Source of the DNA: Fagopyrum homotropicum
Taxonomy: Eukaryota; Streptophyta; Magnoliopsida; Caryophyllales; Polygonaceae
Length of the DNA stretch: 64,000 nucleotides
NCBI GenBank assembly: GCA_033239125.1
Contig: BSWB01000001.1
Coordinates: forward strand, 7,390,501-7,454,500
Direction: 5' to 3'
A program made the position numbers and the translations under genes. Of this stretch, positions 23,343 to 34,842 are shown in pieces. The notes under the pieces are model-generated. The model was not told the origin of the DNA. It did no database searches and was given only the letters and a program-made list of their open reading frames with translations. Position 1 is the stretch's first letter, and every line of letters begins with the position of its first letter.

Positions 23343-25732
23343 ATATACAATATAGTGGGGTTTGATGGTTGGTACCCATCGTTATTACCTACAACTATTG
23401 GATGTATGTGTCGGAAATCTTTTGTCGTGTGACTCGTCACTTTTCTTTGGTGCTTTTCTTGCCTATTGACCGAATCATAGGTTTGATTGTCGGAGTGTTT
23501 GATTCTCCTAACCCACTTACTACACTTGCATAACTGCACGAATTTTATATTATTCCCCTTTTCTTTTATTTGTTTAGATAGTGATCCTGCAATCTGTTGA
23601 GCTATTAATTTTCTCCCGGCTTTTCTTTGGAGGTCCTCTTCTTGTTTGCTAACTGCATTGGTTACGAACCAAAGAAAATTATATTTAACCGATTCTACAA
23701 GCATGACAATGTTAGGCCATACACTTTGGCCTAGTGCTAGTTTTGGCCATTCACACTTTATTAGAGAGATCACTTCTCTAGACCTGTTTATTTGCATCGA
23801 TTTGAAATCTCTGCACCACCTACATAACTGTTTTATAAATATAATAACAGGTATAAGGTCTGACTGAAAACACCCCCATGCGTTCCTTGTTATTCTTTGC
23901 CCGATCTCCTGAGCATTTATTGATATCCACTGCTGGCATGCAACACACCGACCAAACCACCTCAGGTGTTTGCTCTTAGTTTTGTACATCATTCCAGTCG
24001 AGTAGGTTGAGAAAAAGTCATGTGTCAACCTTGAAACCCACTTCCTCTCAAAATACTCGGCCCATAATCTGACAAAAACAGGAGATGGTACACCTTCAAT
24101 TAGATTACAAGTGATTGTGTTGAGATACACATGTGTTTGAATACTATACCAAAAGTAAAATATTACCATACTATTATGTCTAGCAAAATCAATTAACTTT
24201 GCTATATGTACTTGATCATGATTAGTGCGAGTATAATAGGGACTTACACAAGGGGCTACACAAGGAATGACTAGCCCTTTTGCTTTATTAATTATCTTGT
24301 GCCTTTGTTCTCTACTAGGATCTTTGCTATGTAGCAGTAACCGGAGCCAAGTTTCCAACCTGTCAAAGCAGCAGTCAGCACTTGATAGGGTGCCATCGAT
24401 GTACCGAAGTAACACACCATACATTACCATTATGAGAAGTTTGAAGATAGTATAGTTTATGTGCCTTTGGGCTTGATTAAGCTCAAGGACTGACTGTTTG
24501 TGCTGCATCCAGAAATCTGTAAAAGTTAATGATTGATAGATATGAGCATTCCAACATGTGTCAATCACAAAGTTCATCACACAAAAACACCATACACAAC
24601 ATTAAATAAAAACCATAGGTCTTTCATTGATTGAGAGGTTTACATGATTACATATATTAAGCCTAGAAGTTGTGGCCTTCCCAACCTTCCTGCTATCAGA
24701 ACAAATATGGTAGAGATAGGTGTATCTGATTTTTGTTTCAACTCCTCCCTTTCTTTTTGTTTTGGAGGTTCGGATATTGTGGTCAGTAGAAGCTGTTAAT
24801 ATCCGTCTTCTACATTCAGCTAAAGAGAAACACCAAACCATCACATTGAACTTCAATAATCTAAATACATTGGACTGTATGCACACATATATTTGCTTTG
24901 TCGGATGGTTCATGTCCAACTTGCTATTAGCATTTTTAGAGTTTTGGGAGAGTAGGTTGGGAAACCATACTCTTCTAGCTCTCCAGAGAGATTTGTTATG
25001 CTGGTCTAGCAGACCCAGACTTAGTGTTTGGATATTGGTCATTAACCAAAGATTAAATTGAGTCATCCCTGTATCTTGAAACAGGTTCATGTCTACGGTT
25101 CTGGGCATAGATTTCAAAACATCAGTCCAGTGAACACAAAGGTGGACAAGCCGCTGGAAATGTTGGTTGAAAATTGAGATCCCAACGAATCTTTTCAAAG
25201 AAGAGAAGGAGATGGAGAAACCTTCCAAATAGAAAACAAACGGGTAAAGTCCGAAGCCGCAAGACCAAACACAAGCCCTGGGACGTTGACTAGAAGTCTT
25301 ACGCGAAAGGGGGTCCAGCAGGAGGTTCCAGACTCTTTTCCCGCGCCCAAGATCGGAAACCGGAACGACTTCAGGACAGGGGCACATACAATACCAATTG
25401 GATTGCAGCCTCATGTTGAATCCAAGCACAGACCAACCACACCAATGGATTCGGGAGTATGAAACATCCGTTGATTGAAAAGTCGGACGCTTTTCGGAGT
25501 TTGAGGATTGCTCCATCGGCCAACTTTTGTCGAATGAAATTGAAACCTGAATCGAGAAGAGGAGTACACAGCGAAGAAACACTAGCCATAGTTTCTGGCA
25601 GGAGGAGGTGCAAGCGGCGGCAGCCTTGGGAAGAGAGGTGTTTAGGTTTAGGGTTTTGGGTGTTAGGAGGGGTGGGCTTTTGCGTGTGTTAGGCGCGTAG
25701 ATCTGATGGGTAAAGGGGTTTTGGGATTTCAT
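23339..25732 (-). CDS. LINE ORF1 region: two long same-frame ORFs split by one TAA, function unknown
   Basis: From ATG 25732 a 376-codon frame runs to TAA at 24604-24602. The same frame then stays open for over 400 codons (first Met at 24577) to TGA at 23341-23339. That TGA overlaps the ORF2 ATG as ATGA (23342-23339). Position, strand, length and overlap mark this as the ORF1 region of the LINE. I do not recognise the usual plant L1 ORF1 domain (DUF4283) or a CCHC zinc knuckle. The second half is rich in Trp and Cys (e.g. WFGRCVACQQWIS, CRWCRDF) with a basic C-terminal third (KQEEDLQRKAGRK, RQEKHQRKVTSH), which would suit nucleic-acid binding; that is inference. The single stop could be a mutation in one long ORF1 or could separate two proteins. 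Confidence 0.65.
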
Positions 25733-25754
25733 TTTCTGAGAGTTTTGAGAGCAT

Positions 25755-25773
25755 TGATGACGTCTTTTTCTTT
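25755..25773. repeat. LINE target-site duplication, right copy (19 bp)
   Basis: Identical to 19158-19176. Confidence 0.9.
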
Positions 25774-25951
25774 GAACATTGCATAGGGCCCCTCCTTTAA
25801 GCAGTTTTCAAGTAAACACTTTAACCCTTTCTTGGATCCTAAGTCTTCAAACGATTCTGTAGAGGTTTCCTTCATTCAGATGAATATCATTCATTCCATA
25901 CGACCGGCTTTGTGTAATTGAATCACTTGCATATTTTGCTTATTTACAATC

Positions 25952-26137
25952 TTAGGGTCCGTTTGGTGAACATAGTAAATTATTTGAAAGATTAAAATAT
26001 CACAATAACACGCAATAATGTCTATAATCCACGTTGAAGTTGATGAAAAAAATGGGCAAAATAATCTCCCAAAATAATCTCCCGAGGTTATAATCCCAAT
26101 AATCTCGATAATTTCCGGCTCAGCGAACGCACCCTTA
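25952..26137. mobile_element. Harbinger/Tourist-type MITE, about 180 bp
   Basis: Ends GGGTCCGTTTGGTGAAC (25955) and GCTCAGCGAACGCACCC (to 26134) are imperfect inverted repeats flanked by TTA on both sides (25952-25954, 26135-26137). The interior has ATAATC/GATTAT words and no ORF. Ends differ from the MITE at 12706, so it is a separate family. Confidence 0.75.
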
Positions 26138-26295
26138 GTCCCGCGATTCTATATATTCATATACTCTCTATAACTTGTAGTTAGGAAAGGAAAATCTTAG
26201 TCCCCTTATAGAAGCCCCGTACTCGAAGGTTAGAGTACAATGTTACCAAACTATTTAAATTGGTGGTTCTATTCTAATATCATAAACATTGTGAT

Positions 26296-26304
26296 TCTAG
26301 ATGG
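26296..26304. repeat. MULE target-site duplication, left copy (9 bp)
   Basis: TCTAGATGG, identical to 35511-35519. Confidence 0.85.
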
Positions 26305-26447
26305 GTACGTGCTATTCGTACCCACCATTTCATTCTATTTGTACCCATTATACGACTACGCATCACGTAACCGTAGGGGAAGCATAAATCAATCGCCAAA
26401 ATACAAGGACAAACTACGCCTACGCAGCGCGTAGACGTAGTTTTCAC

Positions 26448-26516
26448 AACGGTTACATGATCCGAGAACTACGCCTACGGGATGCGTAGGCGTAGTTCTC
26501 GGATCATGTAACCGTT
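26448..26516. repeat. Perfect inverted repeat, arms 32 nt, spacer 5 nt
   Basis: Arms 26448-26479 and 26485-26516 are exact reverse complements (32 of 32), centred on CTACGCCTACG / CGTAGGCGTAG. Related single copies flank it (26412-26440 and 26523-26550). It lies between the left MULE end and the transposase promoter. Confidence 0.95.
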
Positions 26517-26597
26517 ATGAACACTACGATTACGCGCTGCGTAGGCGTATTGTGGAGAACTAGCCGTTACCAACGGTAATGTAACCCAAAGATTAGT

Positions 26598-26605
26598 ATA
26601 AATAT
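26598..26605 (+). promoter_or_regulatory. Candidate TATA box of the MULE transposase
   Basis: TATAAATA, 69 bp before the ATG at 26674, a normal spacing once a short 5' UTR is allowed. Confidence 0.55.
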
Positions 26606-26673
26606 CATGTATTCGACCCATTTCATAAAACCTCATCGTCAAACGTTGTTTCGCAAAAAAAGTCCTTTCGAAA

Positions 26674-29578
26674 ATGAATTCCGACGATGGAGAAGCAAGC
26701 TATCATTCCGGCGATGGAGAAGAGGATGACGGTGTTGCTTTCGGCGGTGGTGAAGATGACGTGGAGGGTGACGAGGGCTTGTTCAATCCCGCGATGCTCA
26801 GTAGTTACGATCCGTATTCGGGTGTTGAGGTTAGTTTTTTCAATTCGTTTGTTTTGACGTAGTTTAGTGTTATATGTTTTAGTTAGTTTATGTTATATGC
26901 TTGACTCATTAATTAATGAAGTAGTAGACAGTTAGTCAATAAGTAATGTTATTTGACGTTAACTGAAGAATTTACTCGTTAATTAGGTGTCAATTAGTCG
27001 TTAATTGAAGAAAATAGTCGTTAATTAATGAATTAGTAGACAATTATTATTTAAGTAGTTGTTAATTAATTTGAGCAATCTCAGAACATATGATATAGTC
27101 GTAGTGAATGAAATTTTCGAAATAATTATTGTAGGTTGCCGATATTCCCGATGATTATGACTATACTAGTTTGTTCGTTGACCATCGGATATGGACGGAT
27201 ATGGACTCGTTAGTTGCGTGGGTTCTTGAGAGAGCAGGAAGTAGAAATATGGTTCTCATCAAACTAAAGTCCTACAAGTCGGATGATAAGCGTTTTGGAA
27301 AGGTGATATTTGCGTGTGAGCATCACGGAGTCCGCAAGAGTGAGGCGAAGGGCTTGAGGGTATGCAAAACGAAGAAGTTTGATTGTAATTTTCGCTTACA
27401 CGTTGATGAGGTGCAAAGGGGTCTTTGGGGTGTGAGGAATGTTCACGGAATTCACAATCATCCTCTTCCGAAGAAGTTGGTAGGTCATGCCTTTGCTGGA
27501 CGGTTGACGAAGGCACAAATGAAACGAGTCCAAATCTACACCGAGGCGGTAATGCCTCCGAGGGAAATTGTTCGTTTGTTAAAGAGTGATTTTGAAGATC
27601 CCGAAAAGATGGTCACTTCTAGGAAGCAAGTTTCAAACGCTCGGAATAAAATTAGGTTGGAAGCGATGGGAGATCGAACGGTAATTCAAGAAGCGTTGAA
27701 ATTCTTGCAAGATAAGGATTATATGTGGGATATTAGGATGGAAACCACCGAAGGAGGAGAGGTAGTGAGCGACTTATTCCTAGCCCATCCAGAGTCGAAG
27801 CGTTGGGTTGCCATGTTTCCATACGTTGTCATCATGGATGCTACATACAAGACGAACAGGTTAGTATGTAATTCATTCAGTTTGTTTATATTAAACTTTT
27901 TTTTAATTACAAAGTCTCATTCATTATATTTTGCAGATATGACATGCCGTTGTTGGAGATCGTCGGATTGACTAGCACACAACAAACTTTTCCCGTTGCG
28001 TTTGTGTTAATGAAACGAGAGACGACGGGTCATTACGAGTGGGCTTTGGAACGGATTGCCTTGTTATTCAGTGGAAAGAAGCCGGAAGTGATAGTGACGG
28101 ACAGAGAATTAGGTCTCATAAAAGCAATGCCTAGAGTCTTCGCAGATGCCAAACATATTTTGTGTGAGTGGCACGTGTATCGAAACATAGAATCAAATAG
28201 TTGGTGGAAGTCACATTCGCCATCCATCCAAGCAAAATTCATGAGAGATTGTCATGAGTTGTTTGAATCGACTACTATTGCGGCTTATAAGGCGAGGCTC
28301 TTGCATATGAGGGATAGTTGGATGGACAAGTATCATTTGATGGAGTACCTCGAGAAGACATGGTTGGACAAGTACAAGGAAGCTATTGTTCGTTGCTGGA
28401 CCGATCACTATCTCCATCTCGGATCAAGGACGACAGGAAGGTTAGACAAATACTCATTTCATCTTTTATTGTTTAGTTTACTTGTGATGATTTATTTTAT
28501 AATTATAAATTATGTTCTAATCTTAGGGCCGAGGGTGCTCATTCGGTGTTGAAGAGAACTCTTAAGTCTACTCGTTGTGGATTTGATACTCTCATCAAGG
28601 CCATCCATAGAATGATTGGAGATCAGATTGATGAGATTCAAGGTTGCATAGAAAAGTCGCGTACTCATACTATCGTAGGCATCCAAGAAGACCCTATGTT
28701 TACATTTCTTCTTCGAAAGGTGTCTAACAATTGCATGAAGTACTTGATCGAGAATTGCAAACTGGCGCGGCAAGGGACATTTGATGCTACATGTGACGGT
28801 TGGTATTGGAGGCAATCGTATGGGATCCCGTGCATTCATGAGTTTGCTGCTGCCCTCCGGGAAAACAGACCTATGTTTTTGACTGCAATACATCCATTTT
28901 GGAGACAAGTTACGTGGCATGAGGTCACCGAAGAAGTGGAAGAACCCGAGGCTATTCCTCTGTCGATGGGGGATATTACTTTGACATCTTTTATGGCCAT
29001 GCACAGGGAGGGTAGGTTGCCCCAAGACGTTGTGAACAAGTTTGGCGCTTATATTGCAACCATGCATGTATACTCCGGAATACATGGTGATGATGAGATC
29101 GAAGAACTGATTGACAACGTCAACTACCTTAACCCCGCACCTTGCGCATCACAGTTCTGGATGGAGGTTCCTACTTGTGCTCTCGCATACGCTACTTTAT
29201 TTCGGGTGTCCCTTGTCGTCTTCTCTAGATTGGACTCCTACACCTGCTTGCCATTGATTGCTGATTCTGAAGCCGAACAAGAACATCCAACGGTAGTGCA
29301 AGCAATCGCAGTACTCAATGATCATCACTACGTTCCGGTAAGTCCATTTTATTCCCTTGATTTGTGAAACAAGTTTGGTTGTATCAAAACTTGTTTGACT
29401 AACATGCTATTGATTTGTAAAACAGGTTTGGTTGCATCAAAACGCTCCATTGCCCCCGATATGTCTTGATTGGATGCGAGGTCACGACGCTTCAGTTGAT
29501 GGTTTTGCCGACATACATAACCGAAGAATAGCAAGATACGGAAGACTGCTTCAGAGAGAAGAAGATGCGGGTTCTTAG
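26674..29578 (+). CDS. MULE transposase with OTU-like C-terminal region, five exons, intact
   Basis: Exons 26674-26829, 27135-27859, 27937-28440, 28527-29337 and 29426-29578; all introns are GT-AG and phases agree (2349 nt, 782 residues). The N-terminus is acidic (GDGEEDDGVAFGGGEDD). A FAR1/MuDR-type N-terminal domain follows (FACEHHGVRKSEA, CNFRLHV, GIHNHPLP). The MULE catalytic core has VVIMDATYKTNR (first Asp near residue 286) and VIVTDRELGL (second Asp near 349). The third acid is probably the Glu of GRAEGAHSVLKR. A SWIM-like Cys-His motif appears as GIPCIHEFA. The last part (CLPLIADSE, HHYVPV, LPPICLDWM) resembles the C-terminal half of OTU-type domains found in some plant MULEs, including a conserved His. 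It cuts and moves MULE ends. No stop or frameshift seen; the family call is firm and the OTU call moderate. Confidence 0.9.
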
Positions 29579-29584
29579 TTTGAT

Positions 29585-29995
29585 GTTGAATTGTGATTTC
29601 GAATAGTAGTGTTGAATTGAGTTTTTGATTTGTGATTTGTGATTTGTGATTTCAATATTGAGGTTTGTGATTTGTGATTTGTGATTTCAATATTGAGGTT
29701 TGTGATTTATGATTTGTGATTTCAATATTGAGGTTTTTGATTTGTGAGTTGTGATTTGTGATTTCAATATTGAAGTTTTGATTTGTGATTTCAAATTGAG
29801 ATTTTGATTTCAAATTTGATTTCAAATTTGATTTCAAAACATAAATCACAAGTGAAAGTAATAAAATGAAGCAAGCACGGGACGTTGGAAATAGAAACAA
29901 GTCAAAGTAATGAAACATGTTCATACATAAAATGAAGCAAGCACGGGACGTAATAAATAGAAACAAGTCAAAGTAATGAAACATGTTCATACATA
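29585..29995. repeat. Short tandem repeats between the convergent MULE genes
   Basis: 29590-29840 repeats TTGTGATTTCAATATTGAGG-like units with TTTGTGA runs. 29869-29995 holds two units of about 60 bp (ATGAAGCAAGCACGGGACGT ... GAAACATGTTCATACATA). Frames here are low complexity. Confidence 0.8.
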
Positions 29996-32228
29996 ATAAA
30001 CAAAATAGAAACAAGTGTCTAGTCCTGTCGCTGTGATGCCCTAACAGGAGGTGGCGCCTCTGGTGCCTCGTCTCCTCCTAGAACATCTAGGAGACGTCGA
30101 AGAAAATCAGCCTCAGACGGAGGACAACGAGTCAACTGATCTCTAACCATACCTATAGCTATATGTACACGCTGCAGAACATGAAAATAGGTAAGAAACT
30201 GAACTAATTCTTAAATAAAATGAACTTTAACGTAACAATTCATATCGTACCCGCTCTGAAAGTACAACAGGTGCAACTGGAGGTGCAGGCGGTGGTGGTG
30301 CACCATCTGGAGGTGGCTGCAGGTGGGAGTGAGTACGTGGTAAGAACCAGTCCAAAAAGTACTCATCCATCTGCCATGGGTCGACAACTGCTGGGACGCT
30401 CTGTATGTCGTACAGATGCTGGTCTCGCGTCGTCCACAGATGCCATGCGTCGGGAGAAAATAGCAGCTCATACTTCCCTATCCTCGCCGGCCTCTTCATC
30501 ACGAAGGGGCGAATGATACATCTGGGAGGAACTGTATGAAGCTCTGGAGGGACTATCTGTACATGCCCGAACTGACGTAGCATAAACGGTGGCTGATAGG
30601 GCTCCTCCACCCAACAGAAGCGTATCACCCCAAAATAGGCTGATACGCGCATCTGTCCAGTCTGAAAGCCGTCTAGCGAACCCCACGGCATCCACGTCAC
30701 CTACGAAAAACATATAACGTCAATTCAGAAGATCAATTCAAAATATACGTAAGAAACTTGACTTTATTAGTACCTCGTCCATCCTACACCTCGACAACTG
30801 GGCCCTAAACCCTAATAGGGCCGATCTCTCCATCTGTCCTGTAGGAGCCCTCTCCGACCTCTGTGCATGTCTCGCATCTCTCTGTCTAAGAGGTCAGTAT
30901 GTCCTCTAGGTCGGAAGTGAGGGAAATAAGCGTGAATCCATGACTGCGAAAAACATATCATTTCAATATTAAATTGATTATCAATTAAAAGATTGTAACC
31001 TATGAAATTATAGTTCATTGCTTACCTCTAAGAGAAGAGAACAGCCAGCTAATATATGAACCTCCCTCCGAGAGGACTCGCCTAGCTGTCTGTATAGATA
31101 TGCCAGTGTGGCAGTCCCCCAAGCACGGGACGCCATGGTGATGGGGTCTCGACAAACGCTCAATAGATGAGACTTCACCCTGTTCGTGGTCTTGTCAATG
31201 AACAGGGTGGAGCCAATGAGAAGAGCAAGAAATCCGGTAGCGATGTCCTCCTGTCTAGCATCTGGGGACTCGGCCATAGTCCTAATAGTAGAGAGGAGAT
31301 GAGAAGACGGCCACCCACCCGCCTTCACGGCGTCCTTCACCTCCAATGTCGGGAAGCCGAACATGGAGGTGAAGAGTGTGTCATCCCTGGCGCCGATAAC
31401 CTCGTCTCCGTCAATGCGAAGTCCTAGGAGGTGATATACGTCGTGGAGGGTGATAGAGATCTGTCCCCATGGGAAGTGAAATCCGGAAGTCTTTGGATAC
31501 CACCTCTCAACAAAGGCAGATGCAAGCGCATGGTCGACACCGCCCCACTGCATCTCTAGGAGGCCATGCAGTCCACTCCCCCTAACCAGTGTCATCCACT
31601 CTGACTCTGGAAATCGATCAGCAAGGCTACGTAAGCCACTGACCGTGGCACCTAGCCTATAGACTCGTAAAACACCTCTATCTTGTTATGAAAATATCAT
31701 TTAAACGTAAGTAACACGTTTGAATTTAAGGAAATATAAAAAGCTAAACGAAATTTAAATCCATACCTGACCGACCCATATGTCACGAGCGACATGAGTG
31801 TCATAGCTGTAAAGTAAGTCCCGTATAGCGGGACCTCCTGGATACCCAGCAGCGTCATCTGCAACCACAGGCGGAGGTGGAGGTGGAGGTGGAGGTGGTG
31901 GTGAACCCTCCTGACCGAGTCTCCTACTCCCGGCGGCAGAGCTCTCTGAATGAGCAGGTGCAGGTGATCGGCGGTCCAACGTGTCATGCAACTCCAATAC
32001 AAAAGCATCAACGTCTGCCTCGGGTAACATCTGGCCGCCGGAAACGTCGGACGAACCGAACAACATGTCCATCCGCTCGTCTACATGCTCCTCCCCAACT
32101 CTCTCCTCCTCCTCCTCCTCCTGAGGATCCTCAAGAACGTCATCAGGACGCGCTACTCCCAACTCAATCATACGCCGCTTACGGTTCGAAACCGTAGCGG
32201 CCCATGGACGAGTACTAGTCCCGGCAAC

Positions 32229-33386
32229 CTATTATCGAGTAATTTCAATATTTATTAACTAATTATCGAGTAATTTCAATATTTATTAAACTAATTTCTA
32301 TTAACTAATTATCGAGTAATTTCAATATTTATTAAACTAATTATCTATTAATTATCTACTAGTTCCAATAATTAACAACTAATTATCGAGTAATTAACTA
32401 ATTATCGACTAATTTAAGGAAGTTAACAACTAATTATCGAGTAATTTCAATATTTATTAAACAAATTATCTATTAATTATCTACTAGTTATCTACTAGTT
32501 CCAATAATTATCGAGTAATTAACTAATTAACAACTAATTATCGAGTAATTATCGAGTAATTAACTAATTATCAACTAATTATCGAGTAATTAACTAATTA
32601 TCAATATTTATTAAACAAATTATCTATTAATTACGGAATTTACAACTAATTTCAATATTTATTAAACTAATTATCGAGTAATTAACTAATTATCAACTAA
32701 TTATCGAGTAATTAACTAATTATCAATATTTATTAAACTAATTATCTACTAGTTCCAATAATTAACAACTAATTATCGAGTAATTAACTAATTATCAAGA
32801 AATTTCAATATTTATTAAACAAATTATCTATTAATTATCTACTAGTTCCAATAGTTCTAATTACGGAATTTACAACTAATTATCGAGTAATTAACTAATT
32901 ACGGAATTTCAATATTTATTAAACAAATTTCAATATTTTTTAAACATAATTATCGAGTAATTAACTAATTACGGAATTTACAACTAATTTCAATATTTAT
33001 TAAACTAATTACCAACTAATTATCGAGTAATTAACTAATTATCAAATAATTACGGAATTTACAACTAATTTCAATATTTATTAAACAAATTATCTATTAA
33101 TTATCTACTAGTTCCAATAATTAACAACTAATTATCGAGTAATTAACTAATTATCGACTATTTTAAGGAAGTTAACAACTAATTATCTAATTATCGACTA
33201 TTTGTAATAAACTAATTATCTAATTATCAACTTTTTTCAATTTTTATTAAACTAATTATCGACTATTTCACTAACTAGTGACTAATTGTCCACTAATTTA
33301 ACTAATTATCGACTAATTGAGACTAATTCATTAATTCATTCACTAATTCTATACATAATAAGTAATTAACAACTAATCCTACACTA
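32229..33386. repeat. AT-rich satellite-like tract in the PMD intron, about 1.16 kb
   Basis: Built from shuffled words TAATTATCGAGTAATTAAC, TTTCAATATTTATTAAAC and TATCTATTAATTATCTACTAG. No strict period. Related words in reverse orientation (AGTCGTTAATTAATGA) occur in transposase intron 1 (26930-27070). Confidence 0.9.
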
Positions 33387-34842
33387 ATTATAGATGAGAA
33401 AATTGGTTAAATAAGGCCATTTTTGTTTAACGTATACTAACTAGGCCCCTCTATTTTTTGCCTAAATTTTTAAATCAAAAATAAATTAATCCAAGGGGCA
33501 TAAAGGGAAAACGTAAAATATAATCCTATAAAATCATCCAACCGTCACATTTCACATCCAGTTAGGGTTTCTCGTAGTCTGTCGCCTCTCCAAAGAAAGG
33601 ATGTCGGCTTTGCTTTTCGATGTCGCCGCCGCACAGCCCCGCGCCGCCCAGCCCCGCGCCGCCCAGCCCAGCGCCGCCCAGCCCCGCCCAGCCCCGCGCC
33701 GCCCAGCCTCGCCGCGGCCCGCCTCGCGCCGCACAGCCCCGCCGCAGCCTGCCTCGCGCCGCACAACCCTCGATGTCACCGCCTCCCAGCCTCGCGCCGC
33801 GCAGCCCCGCCCAACACAGATCCGCCGCCAGCCTTTCGGCAATGAATGTCCTCCGGCATTGCGCCGCACAGCCCCGCCCTGCCAATCACGTTCATCGACC
33901 AACGGATCCACCACTGTGCAGTACCGAACCGCCGTTGTGCAGTCCTGGAGGTGGATCTAGGCAGTCCTGGAGGCGGATCTGGACATTTCTCGTTGCAGCC
34001 GCAGGGCAATCCCAAGAAAACAGGAAACCCTAAATTCAATTTTAAAATGTTGCCATAATTACAAAAAAGTTCCCTTGTATATAATTTCATTTATGACCCA
34101 TATTTTTTAAATTTGCAAAATTGCCTCAAACTAGATAATTACAAAATGAAAAAACTAAAGTTTAATTTTTGCAGTTATAAATACGGGATATTGACTACAT
34201 ATTTTATAAATACGGGATATTGACTACATATTTTATACATACTGCAGATTGACTACATATTTAATAAATACGGCATATTGACTACATATTTTACCGTTAT
34301 AATTGGGCTTGTGTAACTCGAATGGGCTTGAAACAAAGACGGGCTCATGTAAACGACGGACTTGTGTAAATGAAAATTATGTATTAACATTGTGTAATTG
34401 AACTTGTGTATTAAAATTGTGTAGTAAGCATTATGTACTAGTACCGTGTATGAACAAGAGAATACACGAAGTTCAATTAGTCCAGCTGGTATAAGGGTGG
34501 GAGGGAGGGGCAGTCGTCCAGAGTTCGATACTCACTAGCAACAACATTAATATTTTGTAATGGACTTATGTAACTCGGATTGGACGACTTATGTAACTCG
34601 GATTGGACGACTTATGTAACTCGGATTGGGCCTGGACGACTTATGTAACTCGGATTGGGCCTGCTGATATTCAATTGAAATTGGGCTTGGACTCAGTTAA
34701 ATTAAAATGACTAATTAACCCTTTCAATTAATCTTTATTAATAAATGAGAGGGGCCTAGTTTGTCTACAAGATACAAAAAGGGCCTACTTTATACTACAA
34801 TAGACAAAAAGTGCCTACTTAGCCAACTCATCCATTATAGAT
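33387..34842. mobile_element. Nested non-autonomous MULE, 1438 bp, with its own 9-bp TSD
   Basis: ATTATAGAT flanks 33396-34833 (copies 33387-33395 and 34834-34842). Ends are imperfect inverted repeats: TTGGTTAAATAAGGCCATTT on the left, and AAAAAGTGCCTACTTAGCCAA read inward on the right. The shared word AACTAGGCCCCTCT (left, about 33440) and AGAGGGGCCTAGTTT (right, about 34748) extends them. The interior has a GC-rich island (33600-33960), four 31-nt-type repeats of TAAATACGGGATATTGACTA (34190-34290) and repeats of ATGTAACTCGGATTGG (34560-34665). No transposase. The Ala/Pro frames over the GC island exist on both strands and are repeat artefacts. Confidence 0.8.
34474..34545 (+). ncRNA. tRNA-like pol III sequence (SINE head or tRNA relic)
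   Basis: TAGTCCAGCTGG fits the pol III A-box pattern and GTTCGATAC (about 34527) fits a B box, about 45 bp apart. The cloverleaf does not close, so it is not a functional tRNA. It lies inside the nested MULE. Confidence 0.4.

Larger units (their letters stand above)
19177..25754 (-). mobile_element. Near full-length L1-type LINE, about 6.6 kb
   Basis: Bounded by an identical 19-bp duplication (19158-19176 and 25755-25773). On the minus strand the 5' end lies at 25754, only about 20 nt before the first ATG (25732). The 3' end carries an A-rich tail (T-rich 19177-19190 on the plus strand) abutting the TSD. Order: unrecognised ORF1 frame, endonuclease, reverse transcriptase, zf-RVT and RNase H. 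The very short 5' leader and exact TSD indicate an essentially complete insertion; the several frameshifts in ORF2 show it is no longer active. Confidence 0.9.

Noticed and set aside
24720..25061. Plus-strand 113-codon frame in the LINE
   Set aside because: Opposite to the LINE orientation proved by its tail and TSD, and shorter than the minus-strand frame.
33545..34090. Ala/Arg/Gly- or Pro-rich frames on both strands, 104-137 codons
   Set aside because: All lie over a GC-rich degenerate repeat (CCGCGCCGCCCAGCC) inside a non-autonomous MULE; no strand is favoured and no domain is seen.
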